Positions 46,437-54,771 of a stretch of 64,000 nt of DNA are shown piece by piece. The position numbers and the translations under genes are program-made. Numbering within the stretch: position 1 is the stretch's first letter; each line of letters opens with the position of its first letter. The DNA is from Robiginitomaculum sp. (GTDB taxonomy: Bacteria; Pseudomonadota; Alphaproteobacteria; Caulobacterales; Maricaulaceae): contig NVXK01000016.1 in the NCBI GenBank assembly GCA_002733905.1, forward strand, positions 17,647 through 81,646, given 5' to 3'. Under the pieces are notes generated by a model that was not told the origin of the DNA, made no database searches, and saw nothing but the letters and a program-made list of their open reading frames with translations.

Positions 46437-47774
46437 ATGACCTCATCTTCTCCGCATATCGTCCCCGCCCATTCCAAAAGCTACCGCACATTGGTTATGT
46501 CCATGTTGGTGCTCGTCTATGCTTTTAACTTTTTAGATCGTCAGATCATAGGTATATTGGCAGAACCCATTAAAGCAGAATTTGATTTGTCAGATAAACA
46601 AATGGGGCTTTTGTTAGGGCCATCATTTGCCATATTATACGCAGTCTTAGGGGTGCCGATTGCATGGCTTGCTGACCGCAGAAGTAGGGCGTGGATCATG
46701 ACCATAGCACTCACGATATGGAGCGGCATGACGGCCTTGTGCGGAGTTGCAGGTAGTTTCACACAATTATTTGTTACACGCATTGGCGTGGGCATAGGCG
46801 AAGCGGGTGGTGTTGCACCTGCATATTCCCTTATTTCAGACTTCACCCCCGTCAAACAAAGAGGGCGGGCGCTCTCAATGTATTCTTTTGGCATTCCCAT
46901 TGGTAGTGCAATTGGTATTGTTTTCGGCGGTGTGATTAGCACTATTTTGGATTGGCGCTGGGCGTTTATAATTGTTGGCCTTTTGGGTATTGCGATTGCC
47001 CCAATTTTTCGCTTCATAGTGCGTGAACCCAAGCGCGGATATTATGATCCGCCTACGGCCAAAGTCGAACCTGCCAGTATGAAAGAAGTTACACAGACTA
47101 TATTCAAAAAACCAAGTTTTTGGTTCATGTCATTTGGTGCGGCTTCCTCTTCTATGATGGGGTATGGATTATTTGGGTGGATGGCCTCTTATCTTGTGCG
47201 AAGCTTTGGCAATGATTTGCCTGAGTTTTTTAGTTGGCTGCCGAGTTGGATGCTTCCAGAAAACCCGACACCAGTTTTATATGCTGCTTATTTTTACGGA
47301 ACAATTATTTTATTCGCGGGCATAATAGGCATGTGGCTTGGTGGTTCGTTATCAGACAAATTCGGTAGCAAAGACAAACGCGCTTATGTACTTGTGCCTA
47401 CGATTGCTTTTGCCATAATTATTCCGTTTTATATACTTGGGCTTATGTCTAATAATTTGACCGTTATATTCTTTGCCTTGATGATACCAACAGGACTTGG
47501 GCTCGTTTGGCTTGGCCCGGTTCTCGCGGCCATACAAGGCATCGCACCGCCGAATATGCGCGCCAGTGCGGCAGCTCTTTTTCTGCTCATCAATAATTTA
47601 ATAGGCATAGCTCTTGGCCCATTTTTAATTGGTGTTATTTCCGATTCCCTAAGCTCTAAATATGGCAACGAATCTCTTAGATATTCCATACTTGCAGGCA
47701 CCATTTTTTATGTTATTGCCGCGATACTTCTCTACATGGCAAGTCGTCATATCGAACGTGATTGGGAAAAATAG
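46437..47774 (+). CDS. MFS transporter (spinster-like)
   Basis: A 445-residue inner-membrane transporter with about 12 helices. The N-terminal half has NFLDRQIIGILAEPIKAEFDLSDKQMGLL and GVPIAWLADRRSRAWI, matching the MFS motif A and the spinster-like group common in sphingomonads and Hyphomonadales. Such genes are usually near TonB receptors and hydrolases. It would carry the hydrolysis product across the inner membrane. It is the last gene of the + operon. Confidence 0.92.
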   Translation: MTSSSPHIVPAHSKSYRTLVMSMLVLVYAFNFLDRQIIGILAEPIKAEFDLSDKQMGLLLGPSFAILYAVLGVPIAWLADRRSRAWIMTIALTIWSGMTALCGVAGSFTQLFVTRIGVGIGEAGGVAPAYSLISDFTPVKQRGRALSMYSFGIPIGSAIGIVFGGVISTILDWRWAFIIVGLLGIAIAPIFRFIVREPKRGYYDPPTAKVEPASMKEVTQTIFKKPSFWFMSFGAASSSMMGYGLFGWMASYLVRSFGNDLPEFFSWLPSWMLPENPTPVLYAAYFYGTIILFAGIIGMWLGGSLSDKFGSKDKRAYVLVPTIAFAIIIPFYILGLMSNNLTVIFFALMIPTGLGLVWLGPVLAAIQGIAPPNMRASAAALFLLINNLIGIALGPFLIGVISDSLSSKYGNESLRYSILAGTIFYVIAAILLYMASRHIERDWEK

Positions 47775-48327
47775 TTTGTATTAGTCAGACATGGCTCGCC
47801 CATAAATGTGGAAACGTTATTAAGTAAAAATTGCTTTCCACATCTTTTGTATGGCTCATTTTACTATAAAATAGGAATGCACGGCAGGCATAAGACCGTT
47901 CATATATTCCAAACTCTCCATCACAATCTTGAATGCAAAATTACCTAGACACCACACATTGTGTGGAGAAAACATGCCTGCAATAATACTATTATCTGCA
48001 ATGGTATATGTGATTATACTGCCCTAAGACATTGATCTACATCTTAAAAGGTACTTGCCGACAATGTTTTGCCTCATGGTCATCATGTGTCGATTCACAC
48101 CGATATTACGGGCTTTTCAACCAAGTATAAATAGTACTTTGTTTAGCCATATCACAATAATTCAAGCGATTTTCACTAAAATGTGACTGAGGAGTTACTT
48201 GAGTTAAAAAAAATTCATCATTAGGTAGAAAATCTGAATTCATAGAAATTTGTCTATGAAGAAATAATTTTAACCCCACCGAAGTGTTGGGAAATACTAC
48301 AAAAATATTTCAAAATCGGAGATTTTA
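47775..48327. promoter_or_regulatory. Long AT-rich intergenic/leader region with three dyads
   Basis: There is no gene in these 553 bases. ATGTGGAAA / TTTCCACAT (47807-47844) is a 9-bp stem after the MFS stop, followed by CTTTTG, a possible terminator. CCACACA-T-TGTGTGG (47952-47966) is a perfect palindrome. TTCATAG / CTATGAA (48239-48260) lies shortly before the receptor start, whose ribosome site is CGGAG. The size and the dyads suggest a regulated receptor promoter or leader. Confidence 0.45.
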
Positions 48328-51273
48328 ATGAGAAAAATTTATAAAAATAGATTGCTATTAACGACTTTATTGTCAGGAGCTGTAATGGCATCCATGACTG
48401 TGACAGCCTTTGCACAAGAGGTTCAAGATGAAGTTATCGTTACAGGTTCACGTCTTAACGTAAACCCGAACTTGGCTGGTGCAAACCCAGTTTTAACCGT
48501 TACTGAAGATGATATCAGTAGACAAGGTACAGTCAATATTGAGAGCTTGACCAACAACTTGCCACAAGTTTTCGCGGGTCAAGCCAGTGAAATTTCCAAC
48601 GGCGCTTCAGGTACAGCGACACTTAATCTTCGTGGACTCGGTTCTACACGTACATTAACAATGATTGATGGTCGCCGCCTTCCTTATGGTTCATCAACTT
48701 TCTCACCTTCAAACCTTGACCTTATTCCAACAAATTTGATTGAACGCGTTGAAGTTCTCACTGGAGGTAGCTCGGCTGTTTATGGCTCTGACGCTGTAGG
48801 CGGCGTTGCAAACTTCATCCTTAAGAAGAATTTTCAAGGTGCCGAACTTGACGTACAATACGGTTTTGCTCAAAATGGCAATGGCGTCGAAGAGTATGAC
48901 GCTGTTACGCGTGCTGCCGGTCAACCTGTTCCTGGCAGTAGTACAGACGGTGAAGAATTTAATATCTCTTTGACACTCGGTGCAAATACAGAAGATGGTC
49001 GTGGTAATGTTACTATGTTTGCCTCTTATCAAGACCGCAAAGCAATTACCCAAGATAATCGTTCCATTTCAGCATGTGCACTTGGTGCTGATGCTGATGG
49101 TGTTAACGGTCTTGCTTGTATTGGTTCAGGTAATTTTCGTTTATTTGGCGGTGATGGTGGGAATTTCTTTCAACAAGAAGATGGTACGATTGTACCTTTT
49201 GTTGGCGGAGGGGCTCAGACATTTAACTTTGGGCCATTCAATTTTTTCCAACGTCCAGCCGAACGCTTGCAAATTTACGCGCAAGGTCAGTACGAGATTT
49301 TTAACGATCACGAAGTTTTTGCCAGCGTTTCATTTACGAACAATGTTTCGGATGCTCAAGTTGCACCAACCGCTTCATTCGGTAGTCATTCAATCAATTG
49401 CGACAATCCATTTATTCAAAATACGCCAGGTGTATTACTAACAGACGTTTACGGGTGTTCAGCTGCTGATATTGCCGCTGGTACTGTTAAAGAGAGCGTC
49501 TCATTGTCTCACCGTAACGTTGAGGGTGGGGCGCGTAATTCGCGTTTGGAAAACTCTGCTTATCGCTTAGTTGGTGGTTTACGTGGCACGGTTTTTGAAA
49601 ATTGGGGCTATGAAGTTTTCGGTCAATTTTCTCGGACAACAGATCAGTCAATTTCAACCAATGATTTTATAATTGCGAACTTACAGGATGCTTTATTTGC
49701 CGTTGATGATGGGAATGGCAATGTCGTCTGTCGTAGTGGAAATGCAGGATGCGTTCCTTATAATATTTTCCAACGTGGTCCAAATGGTGAAAGCTTAGTG
49801 AGTTCTGATTCCACCGACTTTATTCAAGGTATTGGCATTACGAATGGCCAAACGGAACAAATTGTTATCGGTGGTAATACACAGACCGATCTTGGTGAAT
49901 ACGGTATGAAATCTCCTTACTCTGATTTTGGCATTGGGCTTCTCGTCGGTTTTGAATACCGCGAAGACAGTTTAGAATCTGTCCCTGATCAAATCAGTCA
50001 AGTTCCTGGTGGTGGTTTCACGGGTGTTGGTGGCGCAACCCTCCCTGTTCAAGGGAAAGTGAAAGTCACTGAATTTTATGGTGAGCTTCAAATACCTCTT
50101 ATTACGGGTATGCCAATGATTGATGAATTAGTGTTTAACGGTCAATACCGTAATTCTAGCTATGACACTGATGGTAATGGCAGTCAAAATAGCTTTAACA
50201 CAGATGCATATGGTTTGCAGTTGACTTGGGCTCCAAATCAGGATGTCAAGTTCCGTGGCCAATATCAGCGCTCCGTTCGCGCACCAAATGTAATTGAGCT
50301 ATTTACGGGACAAAATACTAACTTGCCAAACCTAAATGCTCTTTCTACTGGGGCATTTGACCCATGTGCAACGAGTGCACCGACAGCTTCGCTTGCTGCA
50401 TGCCAAAATACAGGCGTGACGGCAGCACAATATGGAAGCATTCTCGACGTACTCGCAGGGCAAACCCAGAGCATTACAGGTGGTAATCCAAACCTAGATC
50501 CTGAGTTCTCGGATACTTACACAATTGGTGCTATCTTCACGCCATCATTTATTAGCGGTTTAACGGCGTCAATTGACTATTTTGATATTACTGTCACTGA
50601 CTTTATCCAACCAGGTATTGGAGCGCAGACAATCCTTGATCAATGTATATCAACGGGTGATGCTGCGTTTTGCGATCTTATCACACGAGACGGTCGTGGA
50701 ACTCTAAACTCTGGTAATGCTGGTGTTGGCTTCGAGGCAACCAATGTTAATATTGCTGAATTACAAACGTCTGGCATTGACCTTCAACTTGGATATGGGT
50801 TTGACATCAATAATTGGGGTAGTGTAGATTTACAATACGCTGCAACAATCTTGACTAAGTTTGACTTTACACCATTTCCCAGTGGAACAGTTATTGAGTG
50901 TGCGGGTCTATTTGGCAATCAGTGTCAAGAGCCTGTTAACCCGTCATATCGTCATAATATGATTGGGACTTGGAATACGCCTATAGACGGTCTTCAAACA
51001 ACTGTGACATGGCGCTATTTTGATGGTGTTGACAATATTGCTGAGAGTCCAGCGCCCGTTGATACAAGATTAAATACGAGAAATTATTTTGATCTTTCTA
51101 GTCGTTATGAAGTTTTTGAAGGCGTCATTCTTCGAGGCGGTGTATCGAACATATTCAATGCTCAAGCGCCCGTTTCTATATCTGCAGGTGCACCATTAGG
51201 TAATGGGAACACCTATCCATCGACTTATGATACAGGTCGTTTTATCTTTATGGGCTTGAAAATAAAACTCTAA
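48328..51273 (+). CDS. Large TonB-dependent receptor, Caulobacter type
   Basis: A 981-residue outer-membrane receptor. A signal peptide (LLTTLLSGAVMASMTVTAFAQE) is followed by a TonB box DEVIVTGSRLNVNPNLAGANPV. The plug has IESLTNNLPQVFAGQ, TATLNLRGLGSTRTLTMIDGRRLPYGS and VEVLTGGSSAVYGSDAVGGVANFILKKNF, which is typical of the long nutrient receptors abundant in Caulobacterales and sphingomonads. The barrel ends FIFMGLKIKL. Substrates of this group are often saccharides or peptides; none can be named. It is transcribed alone and has its own terminator. Confidence 0.94.
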   Translation: MRKIYKNRLLLTTLLSGAVMASMTVTAFAQEVQDEVIVTGSRLNVNPNLAGANPVLTVTEDDISRQGTVNIESLTNNLPQVFAGQASEISNGASGTATLNLRGLGSTRTLTMIDGRRLPYGSSTFSPSNLDLIPTNLIERVEVLTGGSSAVYGSDAVGGVANFILKKNFQGAELDVQYGFAQNGNGVEEYDAVTRAAGQPVPGSSTDGEEFNISLTLGANTEDGRGNVTMFASYQDRKAITQDNRSISACALGADADGVNGLACIGSGNFRLFGGDGGNFFQQEDGTIVPFVGGGAQTFNFGPFNFFQRPAERLQIYAQGQYEIFNDHEVFASVSFTNNVSDAQVAPTASFGSHSINCDNPFIQNTPGVLLTDVYGCSAADIAAGTVKESVSLSHRNVEGGARNSRLENSAYRLVGGLRGTVFENWGYEVFGQFSRTTDQSISTNDFIIANLQDALFAVDDGNGNVVCRSGNAGCVPYNIFQRGPNGESLVSSDSTDFIQGIGITNGQTEQIVIGGNTQTDLGEYGMKSPYSDFGIGLLVGFEYREDSLESVPDQISQVPGGGFTGVGGATLPVQGKVKVTEFYGELQIPLITGMPMIDELVFNGQYRNSSYDTDGNGSQNSFNTDAYGLQLTWAPNQDVKFRGQYQRSVRAPNVIELFTGQNTNLPNLNALSTGAFDPCATSAPTASLAACQNTGVTAAQYGSILDVLAGQTQSITGGNPNLDPEFSDTYTIGAIFTPSFISGLTASIDYFDITVTDFIQPGIGAQTILDQCISTGDAAFCDLITRDGRGTLNSGNAGVGFEATNVNIAELQTSGIDLQLGYGFDINNWGSVDLQYAATILTKFDFTPFPSGTVIECAGLFGNQCQEPVNPSYRHNMIGTWNTPIDGLQTTVTWRYFDGVDNIAESPAPVDTRLNTRNYFDLSSRYEVFEGVILRGGVSNIFNAQAPVSISAGAPLGNGNTYPSTYDTGRFIFMGLKIKL

Positions 51274-51299
51274 CGTAACAATTACACAACGAAGAAAGT

Positions 51300-51326
51300 G
51301 GCGACCTTCGGGCCGTCATTTTTTTT
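51300..51326 (+). terminator. Terminator of the large TonB receptor gene
   Basis: GGCGACC-TTCG-GGCCGTC, a GC-rich stem with a stable TTCG loop, is followed by A and eight T residues. It stands 27 bases after the stop codon. Confidence 0.85.
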
Positions 51327-51508
51327 AAAAAAACTTCAGCATTCTCGATTTGAATATGGCTTTAAGCACCTCATTTAAGAACTCTACTTAGTCTTTCGAT
51401 AAGAAAGGCAGAGTTCGGATGATATAATAAGGATCATTGAGGTTTCCCAGAAGAGCAGGGGGGCCCTGTATATAAATATATCTACGTTGGTATGAAATGT
51501 TTGTGTTA

Positions 51509-51913
51509 TTAAGATTGCTGCGGTTCTTTTAAAAATCGTTCGAGTACAAAAAGACACAGAAGGCCAATGAGTATTTCAAATACACAAACTTGCATGAGCT
51601 CCTTATCGGGCAACCCGTCTACAGCCATGCTATATAGTCTCGACATACCGTAAGATAAAAACAAAATAGTCGATATCAGCAGAGCGGTGAGTGTGAGGCG
51701 ATACACAAAGGCTCCTGATAAAATTAAAATACTAAGCGCTAATATTGCACCGCCCGGTGCTCTTGTCTCATTAAGTAGGCTTGCGCTGCTATCCAGAGTA
51801 ATACCGCTCGTTGCGTGCAAAAAGTCAGGGGCAAATAGGGTGGCAATGCCAACAAGCATGCTCACCAAACCCGAAGTAATGAGTACTATTTTCTGTGGGG
51901 TTGTAATTTTCAT
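51509..51913 (-). CDS. DUF4345-like small membrane protein
   Basis: ATG 51913 (MKITTPQKIVLITSGL) is chosen over the track GTG at 51958, which would lie inside the operator dyad. The 134-residue protein has four hydrophobic helices (about residues 8-28, 48-70, 72-95 and 108-125) and an intervening DFLHATSGITLDSSASLLNETRAPGGA, as in DUF4345 proteins. The function is unknown. It is divergent from a TetR gene with a perfect operator between them, so it is probably the regulator's main target. Confidence 0.7.
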   Translation of the reverse strand: MKITTPQKIVLITSGLVSMLVGIATLFAPDFLHATSGITLDSSASLLNETRAPGGAILALSILILSGAFVYRLTLTALLISTILFLSYGMSRLYSMAVDGLPDKELMQVCVFEILIGLLCLFVLERFLKEPQQS

Positions 51914-51949
51914 GGTTTTACTTTCACGTCTGTTTCGTACAAGTACAAT

Positions 51950-51968
51950 ACTTGACACAGTGTCAAGT
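51950..51968. promoter_or_regulatory. Perfect TetR-type operator between DUF4345 and tetR genes
   Basis: ACTTGACAC-A-GTGTCAAGT is a perfect 9+9 palindrome. It contains a TTGACA -35 box on each strand, and a second TTGACA on + (about 51968-51973) has TAGTTT 17 bases on. A repressor bound here would cover both divergent promoters. Confidence 0.75.
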
Positions 51969-52001
51969 TGACAATCGATTCAGTATGCGATAGTTTACAC
52001 C

Positions 52002-52586
52002 ATGTCAAGTGCAAGCCTCAAAACCCGAAAACGTATTTTGCAAGCCACTATCCATTTGCTCGAAGCAAGCGATGGCCGGGTGGTACGCATGACGGATATA
52101 GCTAAAAAGGCGAGTATAACGAGACAAGCGTTATATTTACATTTCAAAACCAGGGCAGAGCTTTTGATACAGACAACATACTATCTTGATGAAATCTACG
52201 GAAGTGAAGCGCGTCTCATGCAAAGCAGGGCAGCAAAGACTGGAGCTAAGCGTCTTGATGCTTATGTTGAAGCATGGGGGAATTATATACCTGAAATATA
52301 TGGCGTTGCCAAAGCATTGATCGCTATGAGTGATACAGATGAAGCGGCTGTTAAAGCATGGAAAAAACGGATGCAAGATATGCACGAGGGCTGTGCTGCC
52401 GCCATCAATATGCTAGACCACGAGCGGCGCCTATCACCTAATTTCACCCCTGAGCAAGCCACTGATTTTTTGTGGTGCCTATTGTCTGTACAAAATTGGG
52501 AACACCTCACAATCGAATGCGGTTGGTCACAATCCCAGTATATTGAAAAGTATAAAACTTTAGCCCAAGCCGCTTTTATCAACTAA
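52002..52586 (+). CDS. TetR family transcriptional regulator
   Basis: A 194-residue regulator with the N-terminal HTH in TRKRILQATIHLLEASDGRVVRMTDIAKKASITRQALYLHFKTRAELL (read across residues 7-55). The C-terminal domain carries EAWGNYIPEIYGVAKALIAM and a Trp-rich end. It stands divergent to the DUF4345 gene and 33 bases from a perfect palindrome, so it is expected to repress itself and that gene. Its inducer is unknown. Confidence 0.9.
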   Translation: MSSASLKTRKRILQATIHLLEASDGRVVRMTDIAKKASITRQALYLHFKTRAELLIQTTYYLDEIYGSEARLMQSRAAKTGAKRLDAYVEAWGNYIPEIYGVAKALIAMSDTDEAAVKAWKKRMQDMHEGCAAAINMLDHERRLSPNFTPEQATDFLWCLLSVQNWEHLTIECGWSQSQYIEKYKTLAQAAFIN

Positions 52587-53020
52587 TTTTGGAGGCTTTG
52601 GATTAAGGAGTCTGAAGTGGCCTTGAAGAGTTCCTCAGGCATGTAAAAGAGAAATTAAAAGCATCGAACCTCACCAAGTTTAAGTAACTTTGGCTGTAGC
52701 CAATGCTGTTTAGATTAGCTTTATCGACAAAAGGGAGCATTGGTCATTGATCTCGTTAACTTTGACGCGTCACATGAATTCTGACAACAATACTGTCGGT
52801 AGTCTCAATCGATGCGACTCATTAGACATTCTGGAAGCCACCATTGATGAGGCAGGGGGCCTCACTAATGGTGAATACTGGCATCTATATTTCTAGGGGT
52901 ACATCAGTATACTAACATATAAATTGCATATTAACACTGATGATGTTGGTATGCTAAAATGACGTTAGAATTAAACAAACACCCTGTACTTAATAGGTTG
53001 TTCGTTGAGTTATTAGAAGA
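52587..53020. other. Intergenic region holding repeat copy A
   Basis: There is no supported gene. The ORF 52959-53177 runs into the antisense of the FG-GAP gene and is a shadow. The main content is repeat copy A at about 52759-52882. Around 52712-52735, TTAGCTTTATCGACAAAAG only loosely resembles the complement of the transposon-end repeat seen further right. Confidence 0.45.
52759..52882 (+). repeat. Repeat copy A of an undescribed element with hairpin
   Basis: This copy runs from TTTGACGCG to ATACTGGCA and matches copy B at 54538-54708 in the same orientation, with about 12 differences in the last 80 bases. It ends in the hairpin CACCATTGATGAGGC / GCCTCACTAATGGTG. The stem bases differ from copy B by paired changes (GAGGC/GCCTC here, GAGAC/GTCTC there). 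Confidence 0.7.
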
Positions 53021-54283
53021 CTATTTTTGGATATCAAATACATATACCGAACCTGATTCATTGCCATTGTCGTCGTCGCGACTTGCGCTAACAATTCCAG
53101 TTTCGTCCGAGAGTGCCACGCTCCATCCGAAGACATCACCCGTTGCGCCATCAGCGGCAGTTAGCTTAGCCTTATAGACCCAGACCTTGTCCTTGCGCTT
53201 AAACAAATATGCTGATCCCGAATTTTCGCCCTTGTCGTCTCGAAACATGGCGCCCACTAACGCCGTATCGCCCATAAGAGCAACACTACGACCAAATCTG
53301 TCGTCTGCAACGCCGTCAGGAGCCGTCAGTTTCTCCTGCTGAGCCCAACTTGTCCCAGACCTAACAAATACATAGGCTGACCCTGCGTCAACACCCATTA
53401 TATCGTCGTCATCTCTTCGGGCTGAGATCAAAGCGGTATCGCCGGAAAGAGCGACCCTTACGCCGAAAATGTCAGTCTCACTACCGTCTGCAGCGGTTAG
53501 CTTGGCTTGTTGACTCCAGTTATCACCAGACCGCGTGTAAACATAAACCGCGCCTGCATTGGGGGCAATCTCATCATGAAGATCTGCGCCCACTAAGATG
53601 GTGTCATCGGATAATGCTACGCTGATACCGAATAGATCACCGGCGGCACCATCGTTTGCCGTAAGCTTGGCTTGTTGGTGCCAACTCGTCCCAATGCGGG
53701 TGAACACATAAACCGAGCCTGTGTTCTCGCCGTTGTCATCATCACGTGGCGCTCCGATTATAACCGTATTACCAGACAGAGCGAGGCTCTGACCAAAGGC
53801 GTCATCTTTTGCTCCGTCAGCCGCGGTAATCTTTGTCTGATGATTCCAGATATTTTCGGAACGAATATATACATGGGCGGAACCAGAGTTCTCGCCTTTA
53901 TCGTCATCACGCATAGCACCTATGACTATCGTGTTGCCAGAAAGTACAACATTACCGCCAAAAGTATCGTTCGGCGCGCCGTCTATGGCAGTAAGCTTGG
54001 CCTGTTGGCGCCAAATTTTTCCAGAGCGAATGAAAACATATGCAGACCCTGCGTCAACACCCAATATCTGGTCGTCATCTTTAAAGGAGCCAATAACTGC
54101 AGTGTCGTCTGAGAGCGCTACACTATAGCCAAAAAAATCCTCGGAGGCACCGTCATTAGCGGTCAGCTTCTGCTGCGAGTACGGCGTAGCCGCACAGGCT
54201 GTCAAAGCCATAACGATAAAGGGAAGTACAACGATTAAACTAAAGCGACTTTGCTTCGAATACTGATTGAAAATAGTTGTCAT
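53021..54283 (-). CDS. FG-GAP repeat lipoprotein, seven-bladed beta-propeller
   Basis: A 420-residue protein with a lipoprotein signal (VLPFIVMALTACAATP). It is followed by seven tandem repeats of about 54 residues with the pattern KLTA-x-DGA-x2-D-x-FG-x2-VALS-x-DT...GS-x-YVF...SW-x-QQ. Seven FG-GAP units would close one integrin-like propeller. The repeats are highly alike, suggesting recent internal duplication. It is probably surface- or periplasm-exposed and adhesive or ligand-binding, but nothing defines the ligand. It stands alone between two copies of the repeat described here. Confidence 0.85.
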   Translation of the reverse strand: MTTIFNQYSKQSRFSLIVVLPFIVMALTACAATPYSQQKLTANDGASEDFFGYSVALSDDTAVIGSFKDDDQILGVDAGSAYVFIRSGKIWRQQAKLTAIDGAPNDTFGGNVVLSGNTIVIGAMRDDDKGENSGSAHVYIRSENIWNHQTKITAADGAKDDAFGQSLALSGNTVIIGAPRDDDNGENTGSVYVFTRIGTSWHQQAKLTANDGAAGDLFGISVALSDDTILVGADLHDEIAPNAGAVYVYTRSGDNWSQQAKLTAADGSETDIFGVRVALSGDTALISARRDDDDIMGVDAGSAYVFVRSGTSWAQQEKLTAPDGVADDRFGRSVALMGDTALVGAMFRDDKGENSGSAYLFKRKDKVWVYKAKLTAADGATGDVFGWSVALSDETGIVSASRDDDNGNESGSVYVFDIQK

Positions 54284-54771
54284 GTTTTTTCCTGCCCGAG
54301 AGAATGAAGCTTACTTGGGATTGTGAATTTCCCTATAAAACGCACACCGTATAGTCTCGAACCTGTTCAGGGCAAATACAAAACGACACCTTTCGTAATT
54401 GTAATGTGGTCAAATCAGCTACATGCATTAACGTCTGCAATGAGGTTTTAGGATCTGAAATCTCAAAGAAAGCCCGAGCCAAATTGTAAGCTCTATAAGT
54501 TACTCAAGTGGTGTAGGAGAGGTAGAGTCTAGGGAACATTGACGTTGAGTCTTATGAATTGTGATGTCGGTAATCTCAATTGATGCGACTCAAACTCTAA
54601 GTATAACGTCAATCTAATTTTTAATGTTCTCAATTGATGAGACTCATTAGATATTCTGGGAGCCACCATTAATGAGACAAGAAGTCTCACTAATGGTGAA
54701 CACCGACAGGAACGGCCGCTTTATTAGCCAACAACATGTTGATGTTAAAACAGCAAATCTATTAGTAGCGC
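54284..54771. other. Upstream region of the FG-GAP gene, with repeat copy B
   Basis: No gene is seen. The left part should hold the minus-strand promoter of the FG-GAP gene, the middle shows nothing clear, and the right part is repeat copy B (54538-54708), after which the hipA stop region begins. Confidence 0.4.
54538..54708 (+). repeat. Repeat copy B, with internal partial duplication
   Basis: This copy aligns with copy A (52759-52882). The unit TCTCAATTGATG-x-GACTCA appears twice here, at about 54574-54592 and 54628-54647, separated by ~40 extra bases. Its hairpin is CACCATTAATGAGAC / GTCTCACTAATGGTG. It has the same orientation as copy A, so the two are direct repeats about 1.75 kb apart that bracket the FG-GAP gene. 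Confidence 0.7.

Noticed and set aside
52712-52735. TTAGCTTTATCGACAAAAG, resembling the inverted transposon end repeat
   Set aside because: Only a loose match with several gaps to TTAGCTTTTAGTGTCGCAAAA, and no second unit at 24-bp spacing, so it is not accepted as the missing right end.
52759-54708. Reading the FG-GAP gene and its flanking repeats as an integron cassette with attC sites
   Set aside because: The repeats have a hairpin, but no convincing GTTRRRY/RYYYAAC core pair and no integrase in the window; there is only one cassette-like unit.
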